From contig NZ_JACOOQ010000001.1 of NCBI RefSeq assembly GCF_014287815.1, positions 262,337-326,336 on the forward strand: DNA of 64,000 nucleotides, read 5' to 3'. The stretch's first letter is position 1. Every line of letters begins with the position of its first letter. This DNA comes from Clostridium lentum. GTDB lineage: Bacteria; Bacillota; Clostridia; Clostridiales; Clostridiaceae. The notes under the pieces were generated by a model, which worked only from the letters and a program-made list of their open reading frames with translations, had not been told where the DNA came from and searched no databases. A program made the translations under genes and the position numbers. Shown here in pieces: positions 42,778 to 52,492 of the stretch.

Positions 42778-43688
42778 TGGAGTTAAGTGTAGATTATTTA
42801 GCAGTGGTGGCTAATTCAACTCTTCGTATGATGACACCTATTTTATTAGTAACTTTAGCTGCAGCTATATGTACTAGAGTACGTATTTTTAATATTGCAA
42901 TGGAAGGAACAATGTTAACAGGAGCATTCTTCAGCATTGTTGCCAATTATTATACTCATAATGTATTTTTATCTGTTCTTGCAGGAGCAATTAGTGGAAT
43001 GATAGTTTCTGCCATTGTAGGATTTTGTATTATTAAGCTAAAAGCATCTCCAGTTGTTGTTGGTATGGCTACTAATACCATGATGGGTGGAGCTACAACA
43101 TACTTACTTTATATAATTTTCAAAACAAAGGGAGTATTTACAGATCCAAGTTTAGTTAGTCTTCCAAAGATTGATTTACCTATAATTAAAGATATTCCTG
43201 TATTAGGAACTATTCTTTCAGGTTTAACATTTATTGATTATTTAGCTTTTATATTAGCAATAGGAATATATATTTTCTTATATAAAACAGTATTAGGCTA
43301 TAGATTACGTGCTATAGGAATTAATAAAGAAGCTGCAAGAAGTCTTGGTACTCCAGTAGAAAAGTATCAATTCTTAACAATAAGTTTATCTGGAATATTA
43401 TGCGGGTTAGGTGGAGTTCTTCTTTCTATGGGAACTGTAACTTTATTTATGCAAAATATGACTTCAGGACGTGGATATATTGCCATGGCTGCTAATAATT
43501 TAGGAAAGTCTCATCCAATAGGAGTTCTTTTATCAAGTTTATTCTTTGGATTTTCACAAGCAGCAGGAAACGTACTTCAAAATACATCATTAAAAACACA
43601 AATTACTGCATCTATTCCTTATGTAGCAACAATTGTTGCACTTATATTATTTAGCATACAAAATAAAAGAAAAAAGAAAAATAAGTAG
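42777..43688 (+). CDS. ABC transporter permease (nucleoside importer, subunit 2)
   Basis: A 303-residue second permease (NupC/YufQ type), forming a heterodimer with the first. Hydrophobic segments alternate with conserved ILLVTLAAAICTRVRIFNIAMEG (about 22), VGMATNTMMGGATTYLLY (about 97), the coupling loop IGINKEAARSLGTPVEKYQF (about 182) and SGRGYIAMAANNLGKSHP (about 233). Its ATG shares the last base of the previous stop (TAATG). The phosphoesterase gene follows after 10 bp. Confidence 0.92.
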   Translation: MELSVDYLAVVANSTLRMMTPILLVTLAAAICTRVRIFNIAMEGTMLTGAFFSIVANYYTHNVFLSVLAGAISGMIVSAIVGFCIIKLKASPVVVGMATNTMMGGATTYLLYIIFKTKGVFTDPSLVSLPKIDLPIIKDIPVLGTILSGLTFIDYLAFILAIGIYIFLYKTVLGYRLRAIGINKEAARSLGTPVEKYQFLTISLSGILCGLGGVLLSMGTVTLFMQNMTSGRGYIAMAANNLGKSHPIGVLLSSLFFGFSQAAGNVLQNTSLKTQITASIPYVATIVALILFSIQNKRKKKNK

Positions 43689-43698
43689 GTGAATAAGT

Positions 43699-44496
43699 AT
43701 GAGGTTTTTACACTTATCAGATATTCACTTTTTAAGAAAATATCATAAAGCTGAAAAAGGATATAATTCTATTTTTAATAATATGACAAACCCTGTAGAA
43801 CAAATTAAAAGTTGTCTAAAGAAAGTAGATTTAAAAACTATAGATTTTATTATTATTACTGGTGACTTAGTAGAGTCAGGGAGCGCTGAAGATTATAAAG
43901 TTTTAAAATATGAATTAGATAGGTTGTTTAAAGGTATTCCATATGTAGTTACATTAGGAAACCATGATAATAAAGAAGCTTTTTATAAGGGTTGGTTTAA
44001 TAAGGAATCTAATAAATCCTATAATGTTGTTAAAGAAATAGGTGACTTAAGGATAATAAGTTTTGATAATTCCAACTATAAAAATAGTGATGGATTTATT
44101 TCAAAAGAACAATATGAATGGATAAATAAACAATTAAAAACTGATTGTGAAAAAGATACCATATTAATGCTTCATCACCACCTTTTAAAAGACCAATTCA
44201 CTACTCCATCAATAGATTTTGATGATAGTTTTGAGGAAGTTATAAATAGTAGTGATATTATTGGAATTTTTACAGGCCATACTCATCATCCCTTTAAAGG
44301 TGTTTTTGCAGACAAGCCTTATTTTACAGCAGGAAGCTTGAGTTTTGTAGGTTATGATGAGAATAATGGTATTGTAAGATTTGAAGAATATCCTAGATTT
44401 AGTCTTTGTAAATATAAAGAAGGAAAAATTTCAGTAGAAGTAATTTCAGCTTTAGATGAAAGTAAGTTATTGACAGTAGTTAATTTTAAAGAATAG
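43699..44496 (+). CDS. Metallophosphoesterase (calcineurin-like; CpdA-type)
   Basis: A 265-residue di-metal phosphoesterase. All the metal-ligand motifs are in order: HLSDIHF (DxH, residues 4-10), TGDLVESG (GDxxxxG, about 55), GNHDNKEAF (GNHD, about 93), HHHLL (about 155) and GHTHHPF (GHxH, about 192). This architecture matches cyclic-nucleotide phosphodiesterases and related 3',5'-phosphoesterases. Its place as the last gene of a nucleoside-import operon suggests it dephosphorylates or hydrolyses nucleotides to feed the importer, but there is no signal peptide, so it acts in the cytoplasm. Confidence 0.85.
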   Translation: MRFLHLSDIHFLRKYHKAEKGYNSIFNNMTNPVEQIKSCLKKVDLKTIDFIIITGDLVESGSAEDYKVLKYELDRLFKGIPYVVTLGNHDNKEAFYKGWFNKESNKSYNVVKEIGDLRIISFDNSNYKNSDGFISKEQYEWINKQLKTDCEKDTILMLHHHLLKDQFTTPSIDFDDSFEEVINSSDIIGIFTGHTHHPFKGVFADKPYFTAGSLSFVGYDENNGIVRFEEYPRFSLCKYKEGKISVEVISALDESKLLTVVNFKE

Positions 44497-44563
44497 ATTA
44501 AACTAGTATGAGTTTTTATAAAATATACATAAAAGTTCATTGAAATAATATAGAGATGTTAAA

Positions 44564-44577
44564 TTACATTTTTGTAA
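44564..44577. promoter_or_regulatory. BceR-type operator
   Basis: TTACA-TTTT-TGTAA matches the known BceR-like consensus TNACA-N4-TGTAA exactly. It lies about 45 bp upstream of TATAAT (44623-44628), where a response regulator would activate transcription of the transporter genes. Confidence 0.7.
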
Positions 44578-44625
44578 TGTTAATGAAAGATAAATCCCTA
44601 TGATGTAAAGATAAGATAAAGATAT

Positions 44626-44671
44626 AATAACTAATGTAATATAGAAATATATTTCATTAGTTATTTTTTTA
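44626..44671 (+). terminator. Terminator at the end of the nucleoside-importer operon
   Basis: AATAACTAATG (44626-44636) pairs with CATTAGTTATT (44655-44665), with T6 following. Its left arm overlaps the TATAAT used by the next operon, so it can only fold in transcripts coming from upstream. Confidence 0.7.
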
Positions 44672-44701
44672 TTATAAAGAATATGAAAAGAGGAGATAAA
44701 T

Positions 44702-45469
44702 ATGAAAAATATTTTAACCGTAGAAAAAATAGAGAAGTATTATGGTAATAAGGGAAATATAACAAAAGCCATAGATAATATTAGCTTCAAAGTAGATGAA
44801 GGTGAGTTTGTGGGCATAATGGGTCCTTCAGGTAGTGGGAAAACAACCTTACTTAACTGTATATCAACTATAGATACGGTGACTACTGGAGAAATAATAA
44901 TTAATAATAAGGATATCACCAGGTTAAAGGCTAAAAATTTAGATAAGTTTAGACAAAATGAGTTAGGGTTCATTTTTCAAGACTTTAATCTTTTAGATAC
45001 ACTGACAGCATATGAAAATATTTCTTTAGCATTAACAATAAAAGGCGAGAAGACTTCAGAAATCCATGGGAAAGTAGAAGAAGTAGCTAAATACTTAGGA
45101 ATAGAAGAAGTTTTGAATAAATATCCGTATCAAATGTCTGGTGGGCAAAAACAAAGAGTAGCTTCAGCTAGAGCCATAGTGACAAATCCATCATTAATTT
45201 TGGCAGATGAGCCTACTGGAGCTCTAGATTCCAAGGCAGCAAGATTACTTCTTGAAAGATTTGAAAGTTTAAATGAGGATTTAAAGGCAACTATTTTAAT
45301 GGTTACTCATGACGCTTTTACAGCTAGTTATGCTCATAGAATTCTTTTTATTAAAGATGGCAAGATTTTTACTGAATTAGTAAGAGGCAATGACACAAGG
45401 AAAGAATTCTTTAACAGAATAATTGAAGTAATAAGCCTGATTGGAGGAGATGACAATAATGTATTCTAA
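44702..45469 (+). CDS. Bce-type peptide-resistance ABC transporter ATPase
   Basis: A 255-residue ATPase of the BceA/MacB type, driving a detoxification pump for cell-wall-targeting antimicrobial peptides. Walker A is GPSGSGKTTLLN (about 40), Q-loop FIFQDFNLLDTLTAYENI (about 88), signature MSGGQKQRVASARAIV (about 146) and Walker B LILADEPTGALDSKAA (about 166). It is first in a four-gene Bce module (ATPase, permease, response regulator, histidine kinase). The end overlaps the permease start by 11 bp, and a BceR box lies upstream. Which peptide is recognised (bacitracin, lantibiotic) cannot be read from this subunit. Confidence 0.92.
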   Translation: MKNILTVEKIEKYYGNKGNITKAIDNISFKVDEGEFVGIMGPSGSGKTTLLNCISTIDTVTTGEIIINNKDITRLKAKNLDKFRQNELGFIFQDFNLLDTLTAYENISLALTIKGEKTSEIHGKVEEVAKYLGIEEVLNKYPYQMSGGQKQRVASARAIVTNPSLILADEPTGALDSKAARLLLERFESLNEDLKATILMVTHDAFTASYAHRILFIKDGKIFTELVRGNDTRKEFFNRIIEVISLIGGDDNNVF

Positions 45470-47498
45470 AATAGCTATAAAAAATGTTAAAAAGAGCTTT
45501 AAAGATTATAGTATTTACTTTTTAACTTTAACACTAGCAGTTTGTATCTTTTATAGCTTCAATTCTATAGAGTCACAAAAAGCTTTCATGGAAATGTCAT
45601 CTTCAGGAGCAGAATTTATAGATGAAGTTTCAGCAATGATTTCTTATGTATCAGTCTTTGTAGCAGTAATTTTAGGAAGTTTGATTATTTATGCCAATAA
45701 CTTTTTAATAAAAAAGAGGAATAAAGAACTAGGTATTTATATGACCTTAGGTATGGGAAAAGCAAAAATTTCTAAAATATTAATTTTTGAAACCATCATA
45801 GTAGGTGTACTTTCTTTAATAAGTGGTTTAATTATAGGGTTTATAGCTTCCAAAGGATTATCAGTTTTAGTGGTGAAATTATTTCAATTTAAGATGAATA
45901 AATTTACCTTTATGATTTCAATATCAGCCATTGGAAAGACTATCTTTTATTTTGGAATAATGTTTTTACTGGTAATGATATTTAATACATTTGTAATTTC
46001 AAAATATAAAATAATAGATTTATTAACAGTAGGCAGAAAAAATGAAGAAATAAAATTTAAAAATCCAATGATTTATTTTATTACTTTTATAATTTGTGTA
46101 ATTTCTTTAAGTAGTGCTTATAAGCTAGTAATAGATGTGGGTTTAGAAGTAAAAGATCCAAGATTTATTATTTCTATAATTCTAGGGATAATTGGGACGG
46201 TATTATTTTTCTTTAGCTTAACAGGATTTATCTTATATATAGTTAAAAAGAATAAAAGTATTTATTTTAAAGGTTTAAATATATTTATTATTAAACAAAT
46301 AAATAGTAAAGTAAAAACTAACTTTATTTCTATGTCAGTAATATGTCTGATGCTTTTTGTGACAATAGTAACTCTATCTACAGGATTTAGTTTTAAAAAT
46401 GCGTTAGAATCAGGTCTTGAAGAAGCAACTCCTTATGATTTTAGTGCATATGTATATATAGATTCAGATTATAATATAATAAGTATTGAAGAATCATTAA
46501 ATAAAATGGGGATTAAATTTACAGATAATGATAAGGTTGCTTATTATGATGAATACTCAAATGGTGAAAATCTTAATGATATTATGAATTTGAATCAAAG
46601 TGATGGAAACTTTAATCCAGCAATACGATATATTAAGATTTCTGATTACAATAAAATGAGAGCAATAAGTAATGAAGAGCCTATAGAGTTAGAAAAAGAT
46701 GAAGTATTATTTACTTCTACTGTATCTAAGGTATTACCAGAGATAAAAGAGTATATGAGTAAAAATGATACATTAAGTATTGAAAATACTACTTATAAGA
46801 TAAAGAATAAAAAAGTAATTGAAAATAATTTAGCTACTGATTACATGAAAAATAATTTTTGTACAATAGTAATAAATGATGATTTTTGTGATAAAGCAGA
46901 AGTAATTTTAAGTAGAGTGAATGTTAACTTTAAATTAGATAAAGATAAATCACAAGATGATTTAATGAAGAGTATAGATGATTTTAATGATAGAAGATAT
47001 AGTTACTCTAATGATAGTATGAGTAGTTCAGTAGATAAAGATGATTATGAAGGAATTGGTTATGTTATGGCATCTTCTAGAAATTATATTTATGAAAGTA
47101 ATAGAGGAGTAACTACTATAATTTTATTTGTTGGGATTTACTTAGGAATCGTTTTTTTAATCAGTAGTATGGCTGTTTTAGCCCTTCAGCAGTTAAGTGA
47201 AGCCAGTGATAGTATTGATAGATATATATCATTAAGAAGATTAGGGGTAAGTAAGAAAAGTATCAATAAGACGATATTTATGCAAACTTTAGTTTACTTT
47301 AGTATTCCAGTTGTTTTGGCTTTTGTACATTCGATAGTGGGGATAAAAGTTACCAATACATTTATATCTTTATATAATCAGCCTAATATTGCTGCTTCAT
47401 CACTTATAACAGCAGGTATATTCTTAATAATGTATATAATTTATTTCAATATAACATATATTGGATATAAAAATATAGTGAAAAGCAAAATAAAATAG
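45459..47498 (+). CDS. Bce-type ABC transporter permease
   Basis: A 679-residue permease of the BceB/FtsX-like family: ten membrane segments with a large extracellular domain of about 220 residues (roughly 300-545) between segments seven and eight, which in this family binds the peptide or its lipid II complex and signals to the kinase. The N-terminal MYSKIAIKNVKKSFKDYSIY and the SIDRYISLRRLGVSKKSINK coupling region (about 590) are typical. GGAGGAG at 45443-45449 supports the ATG at 45459; an earlier GTG-type start is inside the ribosome site. Confidence 0.92.
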   Translation: MYSKIAIKNVKKSFKDYSIYFLTLTLAVCIFYSFNSIESQKAFMEMSSSGAEFIDEVSAMISYVSVFVAVILGSLIIYANNFLIKKRNKELGIYMTLGMGKAKISKILIFETIIVGVLSLISGLIIGFIASKGLSVLVVKLFQFKMNKFTFMISISAIGKTIFYFGIMFLLVMIFNTFVISKYKIIDLLTVGRKNEEIKFKNPMIYFITFIICVISLSSAYKLVIDVGLEVKDPRFIISIILGIIGTVLFFFSLTGFILYIVKKNKSIYFKGLNIFIIKQINSKVKTNFISMSVICLMLFVTIVTLSTGFSFKNALESGLEEATPYDFSAYVYIDSDYNIISIEESLNKMGIKFTDNDKVAYYDEYSNGENLNDIMNLNQSDGNFNPAIRYIKISDYNKMRAISNEEPIELEKDEVLFTSTVSKVLPEIKEYMSKNDTLSIENTTYKIKNKKVIENNLATDYMKNNFCTIVINDDFCDKAEVILSRVNVNFKLDKDKSQDDLMKSIDDFNDRRYSYSNDSMSSSVDKDDYEGIGYVMASSRNYIYESNRGVTTIILFVGIYLGIVFLISSMAVLALQQLSEASDSIDRYISLRRLGVSKKSINKTIFMQTLVYFSIPVVLAFVHSIVGIKVTNTFISLYNQPNIAASSLITAGIFLIMYIIYFNITYIGYKNIVKSKIK

Positions 47499-47512
47499 AA
47501 TAAATTAATAGG

Positions 47513-47555
47513 AATCTATTTGAAGTAAATAAAAGATATTTCAAATAGATTTTTG
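47513..47555 (+). terminator. Terminator between the Bce transporter and its regulators
   Basis: A perfect 12-bp stem, AATCTATTTGAA (47513-47524) with TTCAAATAGATT (47540-47551), is followed by TTTG. It ends the transporter transcript, so the regulator genes may have their own promoter (TATAAT at about 47560-47565). Confidence 0.8.
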
Positions 47556-47595
47556 TTATAATAAAAACAAATATTATTTTAATGAGGAAAATAAT

Positions 47596-48267
47596 ATGAA
47601 AAAAATAATTATAGTAGAAGATGATATTATCATAAGAGAAGAACTGACCAATTTTTTATGTAAATATAATTATCAAGTGGTAGCACCAGATAAGTTTGAA
47701 GATATAGTAGAATTTATTTTAAAAGAAGAGGCAGATTTAATTTTATTAGATATAAATTTACCTATTTATGATGGATATTTTATTTGCAGGGAAATAAGAA
47801 AAAAATCAGAAGTGCCTATTATCATTGTTACTAGCAGAGATAGTGAAATGGATGAATTAATGAGCATGAATTTAGGAGCTGATGATTTTATAACTAAGCC
47901 ATATAATACTCAGATTCTTTTAGCAAGAATAGGTGCTATATTAAAAAGAACTCAAAGCAGTGCTATAGGAAATAATATTATAAAATGCAATGGATTTTCA
48001 ATTAACTTAGCTAATGCAACAATTATATATAAAGATAAAGAGTTAGATTTAACAAAAAATGAAATAAAGATTTTTTCATGTTTACTGGAAAATAAGGGTT
48101 CTATAGTTTCAAGAGAAGCTCTTATGGAGTATCTATGGAAATCTGATTACTTTGTAGATGATAGTACCTTATCAGTGAATGTAACAAGATTGCGTAAAAA
48201 GTTAGATGGATTAGGCATTCAAAATGTCATTGAAACTAGAAGAGGACTTGGGTATATAATTGAATGA
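47596..48267 (+). CDS. OmpR/PhoB-family response regulator (BceR-type)
   Basis: A 223-residue response regulator. The receiver domain (1-115) has the acidic pocket EDD (8-10), the phosphorylated Asp in LILLDINLPIYDGY (about 51), Thr in VTSRDS (about 79) and Lys in DFITKPYN (about 101). The DNA-binding winged helix (about 130-223) includes LDLTKNEIKIFSCLL and ESTLSVN-like DSTLSVNVTRLRKKLD. Its likely target is the TTACA-N4-TGTAA box before the transporter. The stop overlaps the kinase start by 4 bp (ATGA). Confidence 0.92.
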   Translation: MKKIIIVEDDIIIREELTNFLCKYNYQVVAPDKFEDIVEFILKEEADLILLDINLPIYDGYFICREIRKKSEVPIIIVTSRDSEMDELMSMNLGADDFITKPYNTQILLARIGAILKRTQSSAIGNNIIKCNGFSINLANATIIYKDKELDLTKNEIKIFSCLLENKGSIVSREALMEYLWKSDYFVDDSTLSVNVTRLRKKLDGLGIQNVIETRRGLGYIIE

Positions 48268-49274
48268 AAGTAAGTGATTTTTTTAAAGATAGGGCTTTAT
48301 TTCTTATGGTAAATTTATTTTTATTTATTTTAGTGTTGTTGCTAATGATATCTGTTAAAACAGGGATGATAACAATATTTGTAGTATGGTGTATTTGGTT
48401 TTTACCATTACTTGGTTATTTGATATTAGATTATATTAGATGGAATAATTATTTAAAAAATATGAAAATTTCTTTAGGTAATTTAGATAAAAAATATTTG
48501 CTACCGGAAGTGATGGAAGATGGTAATTTTTTAATAGCAGAAGAAATAAATAAGATAATAAAAGCATTAAGCAGAGATATGCACGAAAATGTTAAACATT
48601 ATCGAGAAATACAAGAAGAGTATAGGGAATATATTGAAACATGGGTACATGAAATAAAAACCCCAATAGCATCTAGCAAACTTTTAATAGAAAATAATAA
48701 TAATGATGTTACCAAGAAGATAGATATTCAAATTGATAAAATAGATAATTATGTGGAACAAGTTTTATATTACTCTAGAAGTAATGAAGTTGGTAAGGAT
48801 TATATTATAAAAGAAGTTAGTATAGAAGATGTAGTAAAAAAGGTAGTTAAAAGAAATTTTAGAAATTTTCTTGAGAAAAATATAAAGTTGCAGTTGACTG
48901 ATATTAAAGAAAGTGTTTTTTGTGATCCTAAATGGATGGAGTTTATTATAAATCAAGTAATTAGTAATTCAATAAAATACTGTAATACAAAAGGAGCAGT
49001 AATAAAAATATATGCAGTTAATGAGAAAAATTCTGTGAGTTTAAATATTGAAGATAATGGAGTAGGAATAGTAGAAAGAGATCTTAAAAGAGTATTTGAA
49101 AAAGGATTTACTGGGGAAAATGGCAGACTATTTGGTATGAGTACAGGTATGGGATTATATTTATGTAAAAAGTTATGTAATAAGTTAGGACTGGCAATAA
49201 GTATTTCATCTCAAGAAGAAAAAGGAACTATAGTGATGATAGTATTTCCTAAAAATAATTTTGTAATTAAATAG
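48264..49274 (+). CDS. Intramembrane-sensing histidine kinase (BceS-type)
   Basis: A 336-residue kinase with two short membrane hairpin segments (about 13-33 and 37-58) and almost no extracellular loop, typical of BceS kinases, which sense the activity of the partner transporter rather than the drug itself. The phosphoacceptor His is in ETWVHEIKTPIASSKLL (about 130). N, G1 and G2 boxes follow: INQVISNSIKYC (about 229), EDNGVGIVERDL (about 262) and GMSTGMGLYLCKKL (about 292). Immediately upstream is the response regulator, with a 4-bp overlap. A 20-bp terminator stem lies 38 bp after the stop. Confidence 0.92.
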   Translation: MKVSDFFKDRALFLMVNLFLFILVLLLMISVKTGMITIFVVWCIWFLPLLGYLILDYIRWNNYLKNMKISLGNLDKKYLLPEVMEDGNFLIAEEINKIIKALSRDMHENVKHYREIQEEYREYIETWVHEIKTPIASSKLLIENNNNDVTKKIDIQIDKIDNYVEQVLYYSRSNEVGKDYIIKEVSIEDVVKKVVKRNFRNFLEKNIKLQLTDIKESVFCDPKWMEFIINQVISNSIKYCNTKGAVIKIYAVNEKNSVSLNIEDNGVGIVERDLKRVFEKGFTGENGRLFGMSTGMGLYLCKKLCNKLGLAISISSQEEKGTIVMIVFPKNNFVIK

Positions 49275-49311
49275 AATAAAAAATATGGGTTGTATAAATA
49301 ATTTATAATAA

Positions 49312-49360
49312 GTAAAAAGCAGGCTAATTAATATATACTGTTAATTAGCCTGCTTTTTAC
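49312..49360. terminator. Very strong bidirectional terminator
   Basis: A perfect 20-bp stem runs from 49312-49331 to 49341-49360 with a 9-base loop. The core is GCAGGCTAATTAA, with A5 and T5 tails. It separates the Bce module from the convergent kinase gene, whose stop overlaps its right edge. Confidence 0.95.
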
Positions 49361-51283
49361 TTATATATAAATGTCTGATAGTTCAATTTTTACATTTTCA
49401 CTAAGGTTATCATATGAAGTATATTCAGTTTCTATATTGGAAGTTTCTGTTAAAGGTAATTTTATTAAAAAGCTAGTTCCCTTATTAAGCTCTGATTTAA
49501 CAGAAATTTTTCCATTATGTAATAATACAAATGATTTTACAATAGATAATCCAATACCACTACCTTCATTTTTTCGAGAAAAACTAGTATCAAGCTGGGT
49601 GAATTTATCAAAAATTCTATTTAAATCTTCTTTAGCAATTCCTATACCATCATCTTCCACTGATATATATAAGTAATCTTTAAAAATTAAATTTATTCTT
49701 ATTTCACCATAAGGTTTAGAAAATTTAATAGCATTTGATAATAAATTTAATATGATTCTTTCAATTTTATCTGAGTCGAGTTTCAAGATTATATCTTCTT
49801 TATTAGTATCAAAAATTAAATTTAAATTTTTAGAGTTTGCATAAGGAATTACAGAACCAACTAATTCTTCTATTAGATTTACTATATTAACAGAAGATAA
49901 ATTTAGTTTAGTATCATCTAACTCATGTTTTTGTACATCAATTAGATTATTTATTAATCTTAATAATCTTTTACAATTATTATCAATAATAGTTAAAGTA
50001 TTGTTAGAATAAGAATTATACTCTATATTATTATAATTTATTAATTGTATAGCAGACATAATTACATTAATTGGAGTTTTAAGTTCATGGCTAATGTTAG
50101 ATATAAAATGAGTTTTTATTTTGTTTGCTTCTTCAGCCTTATGCATAGCATTTATAATTGCTTTTTCATACTGTTTTTTATAAATAATATACAAAATTAA
50201 AGCACATATCATACTTAAAAGTGCAAGCAGTAATATCAATGAAGCAATAAATATATTTTTATATTCTTTTATTATATTAATTGGATGATTTAGTATAACA
50301 GAATCTTTAGGTAGATTAGAAATATTTATATTAAATTTTTTTAAAGCTTTATAATCAAAATAATATTCATTTGCTGTATCATCATCAATTAATAAATCCT
50401 TAGCATCATATCCATTTAAAAGATTCAATGCTATGGAGCCAGCTTTTTTTCCTTGTATAAAATGATTTATTACCTTTCCACCAATACTTCCATAACCTAC
50501 ATCATAATTTAAAGTGGAGTAAATTGGAGTAGATGCACAATTTGCAGCAATTAATTTGTTAAGTGAATTCTTATCAAAATTATCAAGATCTTTAAATTTA
50601 TTTATGTAAAGTTGTATTATAGCATTATTATCAGAAAGATTAGATAATGTAAATAATACTTCTGATAAAGTTTTATCTTTTGTTAAAATCCATTTAAAAT
50701 TAATATCAGGATAATCTTTAAGAATTTCTTCATAAGTTGAGATACCATATGTATCAATAAATGTTATAGTATCTACATTAGGATGAAAAGTTTTAATTAA
50801 TTCAATATTATCTTTAATAGATTCAACTTCATATACTCCTGAAAAAAAATCACATTCTAAAGCTCGATTTAATATTTCAAAATCTTGTACACCTAAGAAT
50901 GAAATGGGAATATCTTTAAATAAATCATCTCTATATTTAATACAAAATTCTGTTGCATCATCATCACCAGCGATTACAGCATCAATTTCAGTATAGTTTT
51001 CTAATGAATATTTAAGTAAATTATAGAATTTTTCTTCGTTTTCAATACTATCAAAAGTTTTTGAATTCATATATTGAATTATTACATTAGAGTCTGCAGT
51101 TAATCCTTTTTTTATTCCGTTAAATTGGTCTTCAATACTTATAAAACTAGGATCAAATGAACTGATAAAAAGAATGTTTAATACATTTTCTTCTGTGCTT
51201 AAAGCAAAAATAGAATTTGTTTTAAGAACAAAGGAATTGCTTATGAATATTAGTAAAAAAATAAATACTTTAAATTTTTTCAT
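49361..51283 (-). CDS. Sensor histidine kinase with extracellular ABC-type substrate-binding domain
   Basis: A 640-residue membrane kinase. A Sec-type signal or anchor (about 1-27) is followed by an extracellular domain of about 310 residues resembling the ABC_sub_bind/LuxP-like periplasmic fold (NILFISSFDPSFISIEDQ at about 38; AVIAGDDDATEFCIKY at about 98; ITFIDTYGIS), then a membrane segment (about 343-365). The HisKA domain has His in FISNISHELKTPINV (about 390), with N, G1 and G2 boxes (LNLLSNAIKFS at about 515; EDDGIGIAKEDL at about 552; GSGIGLSIVKSF). GGAG at 6 bp supports the ATG at 51283. There is no response regulator next door, so it is an orphan kinase. Confidence 0.85.
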   Translation of the reverse strand: MKKFKVFIFLLIFISNSFVLKTNSIFALSTEENVLNILFISSFDPSFISIEDQFNGIKKGLTADSNVIIQYMNSKTFDSIENEEKFYNLLKYSLENYTEIDAVIAGDDDATEFCIKYRDDLFKDIPISFLGVQDFEILNRALECDFFSGVYEVESIKDNIELIKTFHPNVDTITFIDTYGISTYEEILKDYPDINFKWILTKDKTLSEVLFTLSNLSDNNAIIQLYINKFKDLDNFDKNSLNKLIAANCASTPIYSTLNYDVGYGSIGGKVINHFIQGKKAGSIALNLLNGYDAKDLLIDDDTANEYYFDYKALKKFNINISNLPKDSVILNHPINIIKEYKNIFIASLILLLALLSMICALILYIIYKKQYEKAIINAMHKAEEANKIKTHFISNISHELKTPINVIMSAIQLINYNNIEYNSYSNNTLTIIDNNCKRLLRLINNLIDVQKHELDDTKLNLSSVNIVNLIEELVGSVIPYANSKNLNLIFDTNKEDIILKLDSDKIERIILNLLSNAIKFSKPYGEIRINLIFKDYLYISVEDDGIGIAKEDLNRIFDKFTQLDTSFSRKNEGSGIGLSIVKSFVLLHNGKISVKSELNKGTSFLIKLPLTETSNIETEYTSYDNLSENVKIELSDIYI

Positions 51284-51372
51284 ATGTTTCTCCAAAATAA
51301 ATGTTAAAAATTATAAGCATAATTATAACAAATAAAAAAAAGAAAAAATGTAAATTTTTGTCGATTGAAAAA

Positions 51373-52377
51373 TTAATTTTTTAACTTTCTAAAAGATAAT
51401 GGAGTTTTTCCGTGAAGTTTTTTAAACATTTTTATAAAATTACCACTATGGTTATAGCCAACTTTTTTTGCAATTTCATCAATGCTTAACTCAGTGGTAG
51501 AGAGTAAATTTTCTGCTAAAGCCATTTTAAGTGATGTTGTATATTGGCTGATAGACATATGATATCTAGATGAAAAACCTGCTTTTAATTTTTGCTCATT
51601 TAAAAAAATAGTTTTACTTAATGCACTGATAGTTGGTGGATTACAAAATTCATTGGTTAAAATATCATGAGCTTTTTGAATAGCATTTACATCAGAAGCT
51701 GTTAAAGTTACAGTGCGATTTTTTCCAATTGTTACATGTCCATAATTTAATTGGTTAGTAAAAACATTTTCTGGAGATGATTGAATTTCTAAATTAATTA
51801 AAGCAATACATTCTAAAATTTTACTTTCTAAATATAAAGATGAAAGTTGACCTTTTTCACCACGACTTCTTAAAGTTTGAATAATAGCAGTTACTTCAAT
51901 GGGCAGATAATTATAAGTAAAATTAGTAATGAAAGCATGAAAATCTAAACTGTTTGGAAAATTTTTTAAAATAATTTCATCAAAATACTTTTTATAGATA
52001 GTTATTTCTGCACCGTGAAAGTGTTGACCTTTTTTCCAGGATTGCTTTCCTTTTGACCCTTTTTCATTAACAAAAAAAGAAGATGGTGTAAATGAGGAAA
52101 TAGGGTTATTTTCAATCTCAAATTGAGTTTCTCCACTATAAACAGTACCAAACTTTATAAGTTCTTCATTATGTTCAAATGAAATAGAAAAATCATTTGG
52201 AATAGTATAATCACCAATTCCAAAATCATAATATCCTTCTCTTGTATATTTAATAAAATAGCCAAGATTTTTTTTATTTTCATTGGTGTATAGTATGTAA
52301 TTATCTTTAGGATAAGCTGTAAATGTCATTTTTTTTAAAACATTATTTTGAAATTCTTTTGTACTTTTAGCAATCAT
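51373..52377 (-). CDS. AraC-family regulator of the siderophore operon
   Basis: A 334-residue AraC-type regulator. The C-terminal double helix-turn-helix is complete: AHDILTNEFCNPPTISALSK, LNEQKLKAGFSSRYHMSISQ (about 265) and the signature region EIAKKVGYNHSGNFIKMFKK...PLSFRKL (about 298-332). The N-terminal ~220 residues form an effector-binding region. Divergent AraC regulators of this size next to iron-siderophore ABC genes are common (Btr/YbtA-like) and usually activate uptake when a ferric siderophore is present. It is transcribed away from the uptake operon through a shared 194-bp gap. Confidence 0.88.
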   Translation of the reverse strand: MIAKSTKEFQNNVLKKMTFTAYPKDNYILYTNENKKNLGYFIKYTREGYYDFGIGDYTIPNDFSISFEHNEELIKFGTVYSGETQFEIENNPISSFTPSSFFVNEKGSKGKQSWKKGQHFHGAEITIYKKYFDEIILKNFPNSLDFHAFITNFTYNYLPIEVTAIIQTLRSRGEKGQLSSLYLESKILECIALINLEIQSSPENVFTNQLNYGHVTIGKNRTVTLTASDVNAIQKAHDILTNEFCNPPTISALSKTIFLNEQKLKAGFSSRYHMSISQYTTSLKMALAENLLSTTELSIDEIAKKVGYNHSGNFIKMFKKLHGKTPLSFRKLKN

Positions 52378-52492
52378 TTATATAAGTCCACTTTCTTTAA
52401 TTTTAATCATTTCTTTAATTTTGGTAATAATATATTTATTATATCAAAAAATGTTCAAATAGATGATAAAATTATTAAATTAGGTGTATAAC

